9,440 nt of DNA from Tannerellaceae bacterium (GTDB lineage: Bacteria; Bacteroidota; Bacteroidia; Bacteroidales; Tannerellaceae): positions 1-9,440 of the forward strand of contig JAIRZN010000136.1 in assembly GCA_031267205.1 (NCBI GenBank), written 5' to 3'. Each line of letters starts with the position of its first letter. The first letter of the stretch is position 1. Shown one piece after another: positions 7,542 through 9,440 of this stretch. A model generated the notes under the pieces. The model was not told where the DNA came from, did no database searches, and was given only the letters and a program-made list of their open reading frames with translations. The position numbers were made by a program, and so were the translations under genes.

Positions 7542-8930
7542 ATGAGAAATAGATGTATATATTGGCTTCTTGGGCTACTGCTCACAGCAATCCCCGCCTC
7601 CTCACTAACCACCGGAGCGCGACCGTTGATTTACACGATTGATATAAAAAGGGACATCGACAACACAACACAACTCTACCTCAGCAACGGACTGGCAGAG
7701 GCCCGGAGTCTGAACGCCGATGCAATCCTCATCCACCTCAATACATACGGCGGACAGGTCGACATGGCCGACTCCATGCGAACCGCAATCCTATACAGCC
7801 CGATACCCGTATACGTCTTCATCGACAACAACGCAGCCTCAGCCGGAGCGCTCATCTCCATCGCGGCCAAAAAAATCTTCATGCGCAAAGGAGCCAATAT
7901 CGGAGCCGCAACCGTAGTAAACCAAACCGGCGAAGCCATGCCCGACAAATACCAATCCTACATGCGGGCTATGATACGCTCTACGGCCGAAGCGCACGGG
8001 CGGGATACCATAGTGCAGGGCAGGGATACCATCCTCAGGTGGCGGCGCGACCCGGCAATCGCCGAGGCTATGGTCGACGAACGCGTCATCGTACCCAACC
8101 TCATCGACTCCGGTAAAGTCCTAACCCTTACAGCCGAAGAAGCCGTCCGCTGGAGATACTGCGACGGCATCGCCGAAACCGTCGACCAGGTCGTCACCCA
8201 ATGCCTCGCCTACCCCGACTACGAGCTGCGAGCCTACTCACCCTCATGGCTCGACAATATCAAAGGCTTCCTCATGAGCCCCGCCATACAATCCATCCTC
8301 ATACTCATCATCATAGGCGGAATCTATTTTGAACTCCAAACACCCGGCATCGGCTTCCCCTCCGCAGCCGCCATCATGGCCGCCATCATGTACTTCGCCC
8401 CGCTCTATATCGACGGGCTGGCGCAAAACTGGGAAATACTCCTCTTCATAGCCGGCATACTATTAGTCGCCGTAGAAATGTTCGTCATACCAGGCTTCGG
8501 CGTCGCCGGAATAGGGGGAATCATATTCGTAATAACAGGACTTACACTGAGCCTGCTCGACAACTTCAATTTCGATTTCGAGAACGTCACGCCGCCCGAC
8601 TTCGGACGCGCCACCCTCACCGTCCTACTCGGACTCGGCGCAGCCTTCATCCTCATGCTCTGGCTCTCCGACAGGATCGGGCGCGCGGGCCTCTTCCATA
8701 AAATAGCCCTGAACACAGACCTCGAAGCATCCGTCACCGTCACCGTCCCCACAGGAATAACCGGACGCACGGGCATAGCCGAAACCGTCCTCCGCCCTTC
8801 GGGAAAAGTAAGGATAGACGACGAATGGTACGACGGCGTCTCCGAATCCGGCTTCATAGAAAAAGGCGCAACCGTGAAAGTCGTACGCTTCGAAAACTCC
8901 CAAGTCTACGTCACCCGCGCCAATAAGTAA
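7542..8930 (+). CDS. NfeD-family membrane-bound serine protease homologue (ClpP-like domain)
   Basis: This is a 462-residue long-form NfeD protein. A signal peptide (about 1-21) leads to a periplasmic ClpP/SppA-like domain (about 28-230). Its NTYGGQVD motif (67-74) and the nucleophile region NNAASAGALIS (96-106) point to Ser100 as catalytic serine, and Lys136 (in MPDKYQ) fits the general base of the Ser-Lys dyad known in archaeal homologues. Four or five membrane segments follow (about 246-264, 272-290, 296-318, 320-337, 352-375). A C-terminal OB-fold NfeD domain (about 388-462) ends the protein, with GITGRTGIAET and a GKVRIDDEWYDG strand. Such proteins usually work with flotillin/stomatin-type partners in membrane quality control; the usual partner gene does not follow here. 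The sequence GRDTI occurs twice (153-157 and 160-164) in an insertion before the conserved RDPAIAEAMVD motif. Start choice rests on the signal peptide. Activity is inferred from the intact dyad. Confidence 0.93.
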   Translation: MRNRCIYWLLGLLLTAIPASSLTTGARPLIYTIDIKRDIDNTTQLYLSNGLAEARSLNADAILIHLNTYGGQVDMADSMRTAILYSPIPVYVFIDNNAASAGALISIAAKKIFMRKGANIGAATVVNQTGEAMPDKYQSYMRAMIRSTAEAHGRDTIVQGRDTILRWRRDPAIAEAMVDERVIVPNLIDSGKVLTLTAEEAVRWRYCDGIAETVDQVVTQCLAYPDYELRAYSPSWLDNIKGFLMSPAIQSILILIIIGGIYFELQTPGIGFPSAAAIMAAIMYFAPLYIDGLAQNWEILLFIAGILLVAVEMFVIPGFGVAGIGGIIFVITGLTLSLLDNFNFDFENVTPPDFGRATLTVLLGLGAAFILMLWLSDRIGRAGLFHKIALNTDLEASVTVTVPTGITGRTGIAETVLRPSGKVRIDDEWYDGVSESGFIEKGATVKVVRFENSQVYVTRANK

Positions 8931-8970
8931 CGCGAAAAGATAAAATCCACCCCCGCACACCCCGCCGGTT

Positions 8971-9137
8971 GCATGCATAAAAATAACACTGACAGACACG
9001 CCTGTCCCCCGTCCCGTAAGAAGAATAATTTGGGCGTGCCCGCGCTATCCGCTACAAGTACTCGCTCGCCTGCGGCTCGTTCCGGTCTTTCCGCTACTAT
9101 CCCTCACGCAAACGCGAAGGCCTGCTTTTATGCATGC
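8971..9137. repeat. 12-bp inverted repeat bounding a 167-bp segment
   Basis: GCATGCATAAAA (8971-8982) is repeated exactly in inverted orientation as TTTTATGCATGC (9126-9137). The enclosed segment also repeats TCCGCTAC at 9048-9055 and 9090-9097, around a stretch rich in CTCG/CGG. There is no transposase ORF and no target-site duplication was seen next to the arms, so it could be a small non-autonomous element or simply part of a longer repeat. Confidence 0.5.
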
Positions 9138-9184
9138 CGCCCCTACATTAACGAAGAGGTCGCCACGAGGGACGCCCCTACATT
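9138..9184. repeat. Direct repeat CGCCCCTACATT, two copies
   Basis: CGCCCCTACATT occurs at 9138-9149 and again at 9173-9184, 35 bases apart. The first copy abuts the right arm of the 12-bp inverted repeat, and the second ends just before the long inverted repeat. With only two copies and a non-repetitive spacer this is not a CRISPR array. Confidence 0.7.
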
Positions 9185-9191
9185 CCTCGCT

Positions 9192-9276
9192 GGCGCGGGC
9201 TTGCAGCCCGTGCCGATAGCTTGGTTGCGCACTTTGTGTTTTTTCACGCGGTGGGCACGGGCTGCGTGCCCGCGCC
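9192..9276. repeat. Long GC-rich inverted repeat (23-bp arms)
   Basis: Arms 9192-9214 and 9254-9276 are reverse complements at 21 of 23 positions, separated by 39 bases that include a run of six T. Each arm is also a small palindrome: CGGGCT-TGC-AGCCCG at 9196-9210, and GGGCAC-(7 nt)-GTGCCC at 9253-9271. An RNA copy could thus fold as one long stem or as two short hairpins. It may be a repetitive extragenic palindrome-like unit; it lacks a following T-tract on either side, so it is not a standard terminator. Confidence 0.75.
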
Positions 9277-9292
9277 TGCGGCATATACGCAC

Positions 9293-9318
9293 AAAAAAGG
9301 CGGACACACCGGCCCGCC
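9293..9318 (-). terminator. Weak terminator-like hairpin on the minus strand
   Basis: Read on the minus strand, GGCGG (9318-9314) pairs with CCGCC (9303-9299) across a 10-nt loop and is followed by six T (9298-9293). The stem is only five bp, and no minus-strand gene is visible upstream of it in the window, so it may be chance or part of the repeat block. Confidence 0.25.
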
Positions 9319-9358
9319 CTTACAACCTGAGTTCGACGTAAGAAAAGTAAGGAGAAAG

Positions 9359-9389
9359 TTGGTAAGTTGGATAAACTTTAATATCTTTA
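9359..9389 (+). promoter_or_regulatory. Promoter-like sequence for the gene at the right edge
   Basis: TTG (9359-9361), a 20-nt spacer and TATCTTTA (9382-9389) match the Bacteroidota promoter form with one mismatch in the -7 element. Transcription would begin near 9395, about 25 nt before the ATG at 9421. AAGTTGG occurs twice in tandem across the -33 region. Confidence 0.45.
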
Positions 9390-9420
9390 TAGCTGTAAAT
9401 CAATAAAATAAATAAAGATT

Positions 9421-9440
9421 ATGGCGCAACTTACCACCGA
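9421..9440 (+). CDS. Start of an unidentified gene (truncated by window edge)
   Basis: An ATG follows an A-rich leader and a promoter-like sequence at the proper distance. Only six codons are visible (MAQLTT), too few to name the product. Position and context support a real start; the identity is open. It is on the same strand as nfeD but separated from it by the repeat-rich spacer. Confidence 0.5.

Larger units (their letters stand above)
8931..9420. other. Gene-free, repeat-rich spacer
   Basis: This stretch of 490 bases after nfeD carries no ORF with protein-like composition. The open frames present read across repeats and give Arg/Pro/Ala-rich strings with no recognisable domain. The first ~380 bases are GC-rich and full of short inverted and direct repeats (listed separately), in contrast to the AT-rich last ~80 bases that look like a normal Bacteroidota promoter and leader. 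No clear plus-strand terminator for nfeD is visible. The texture is that of dispersed intergenic repeats, not of a gene remnant. Confidence 0.7.

Noticed and set aside
8405..8999. Minus-strand open frames of 150 and 124 codons under the 3' half of nfeD
   Set aside because: The nfeD frame encodes clear membrane segments and the OB domain there; the antisense frames stay open because of its codon bias.
9138..9184. Possible CRISPR array
   Set aside because: There are only two 12-bp repeats with one 23-bp spacer, no further units and no cas gene.
9045..9284. 79-codon open frame on the minus strand in the same spacer
   Set aside because: It is the antisense of the repeat block, with no recognisable motifs; it is open only because the GC-rich repeats lack stops.
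8973..9341. 122-codon open frame on the plus strand in the last spacer
   Set aside because: It reads straight through the inverted and direct repeats, its product is a low-information Arg/Pro/Ala-rich string with no domain, and no promoter or leader precedes it.

Overview
The window is chromosomal DNA from a member of the Bacteroidales (phylum Bacteroidota). The signs are an RpoC that reads almost like Bacteroides/Parabacteroides RpoC, a DUF3467 protein of the Bacteroidota type, a sigma factor of a kind familiar from Bacteroides, promoter-like sequences of the phylum's TTTG-N19-21-TAnnTTTG form, and A-rich leaders without Shine-Dalgarno sites. The genus cannot be fixed from the sequence alone.

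Layout. Positions 1-4155 hold the 3' ~97% of rpoC (RNA polymerase beta'); its start lies to the left of the window. A strong intrinsic terminator follows at once. Next comes a free-standing AraC-family regulator (4274-5158) with its own promoter. A 275-base spacer carries a good Bacteroidota promoter and a leader hairpin, and leads into a two-gene unit: a 103-residue DUF3467 protein (5434-5745) and the DNA polymerase III delta' subunit (5752-6876), six bases apart. An ECF-type sigma factor (6894-7400, minus strand) converges on delta' and diverges from a membrane-bound NfeD/ClpP-class serine protease homologue (7542-8930). The last ~490 bases (8931-9420) hold no credible gene but several direct and inverted repeats of dispersed-repeat type. 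A promoter-like sequence follows, then the first six codons of a gene that runs off the right edge (9421).

How the parts relate. Most of the window is housekeeping: transcription (rpoC), replication (delta'), stress or envelope control (ECF sigma factor, NfeD) and one regulator with no visible target. I see no defence system, CRISPR array, tRNA, rRNA or intact insertion sequence, and no convincing new multi-gene system. The parts most worth a second look are the repeat block at 8971-9276, the structured leader before the DUF3467 gene, the orphan AraC gene next to rpoC, and a run of nine A inside the delta' gene.
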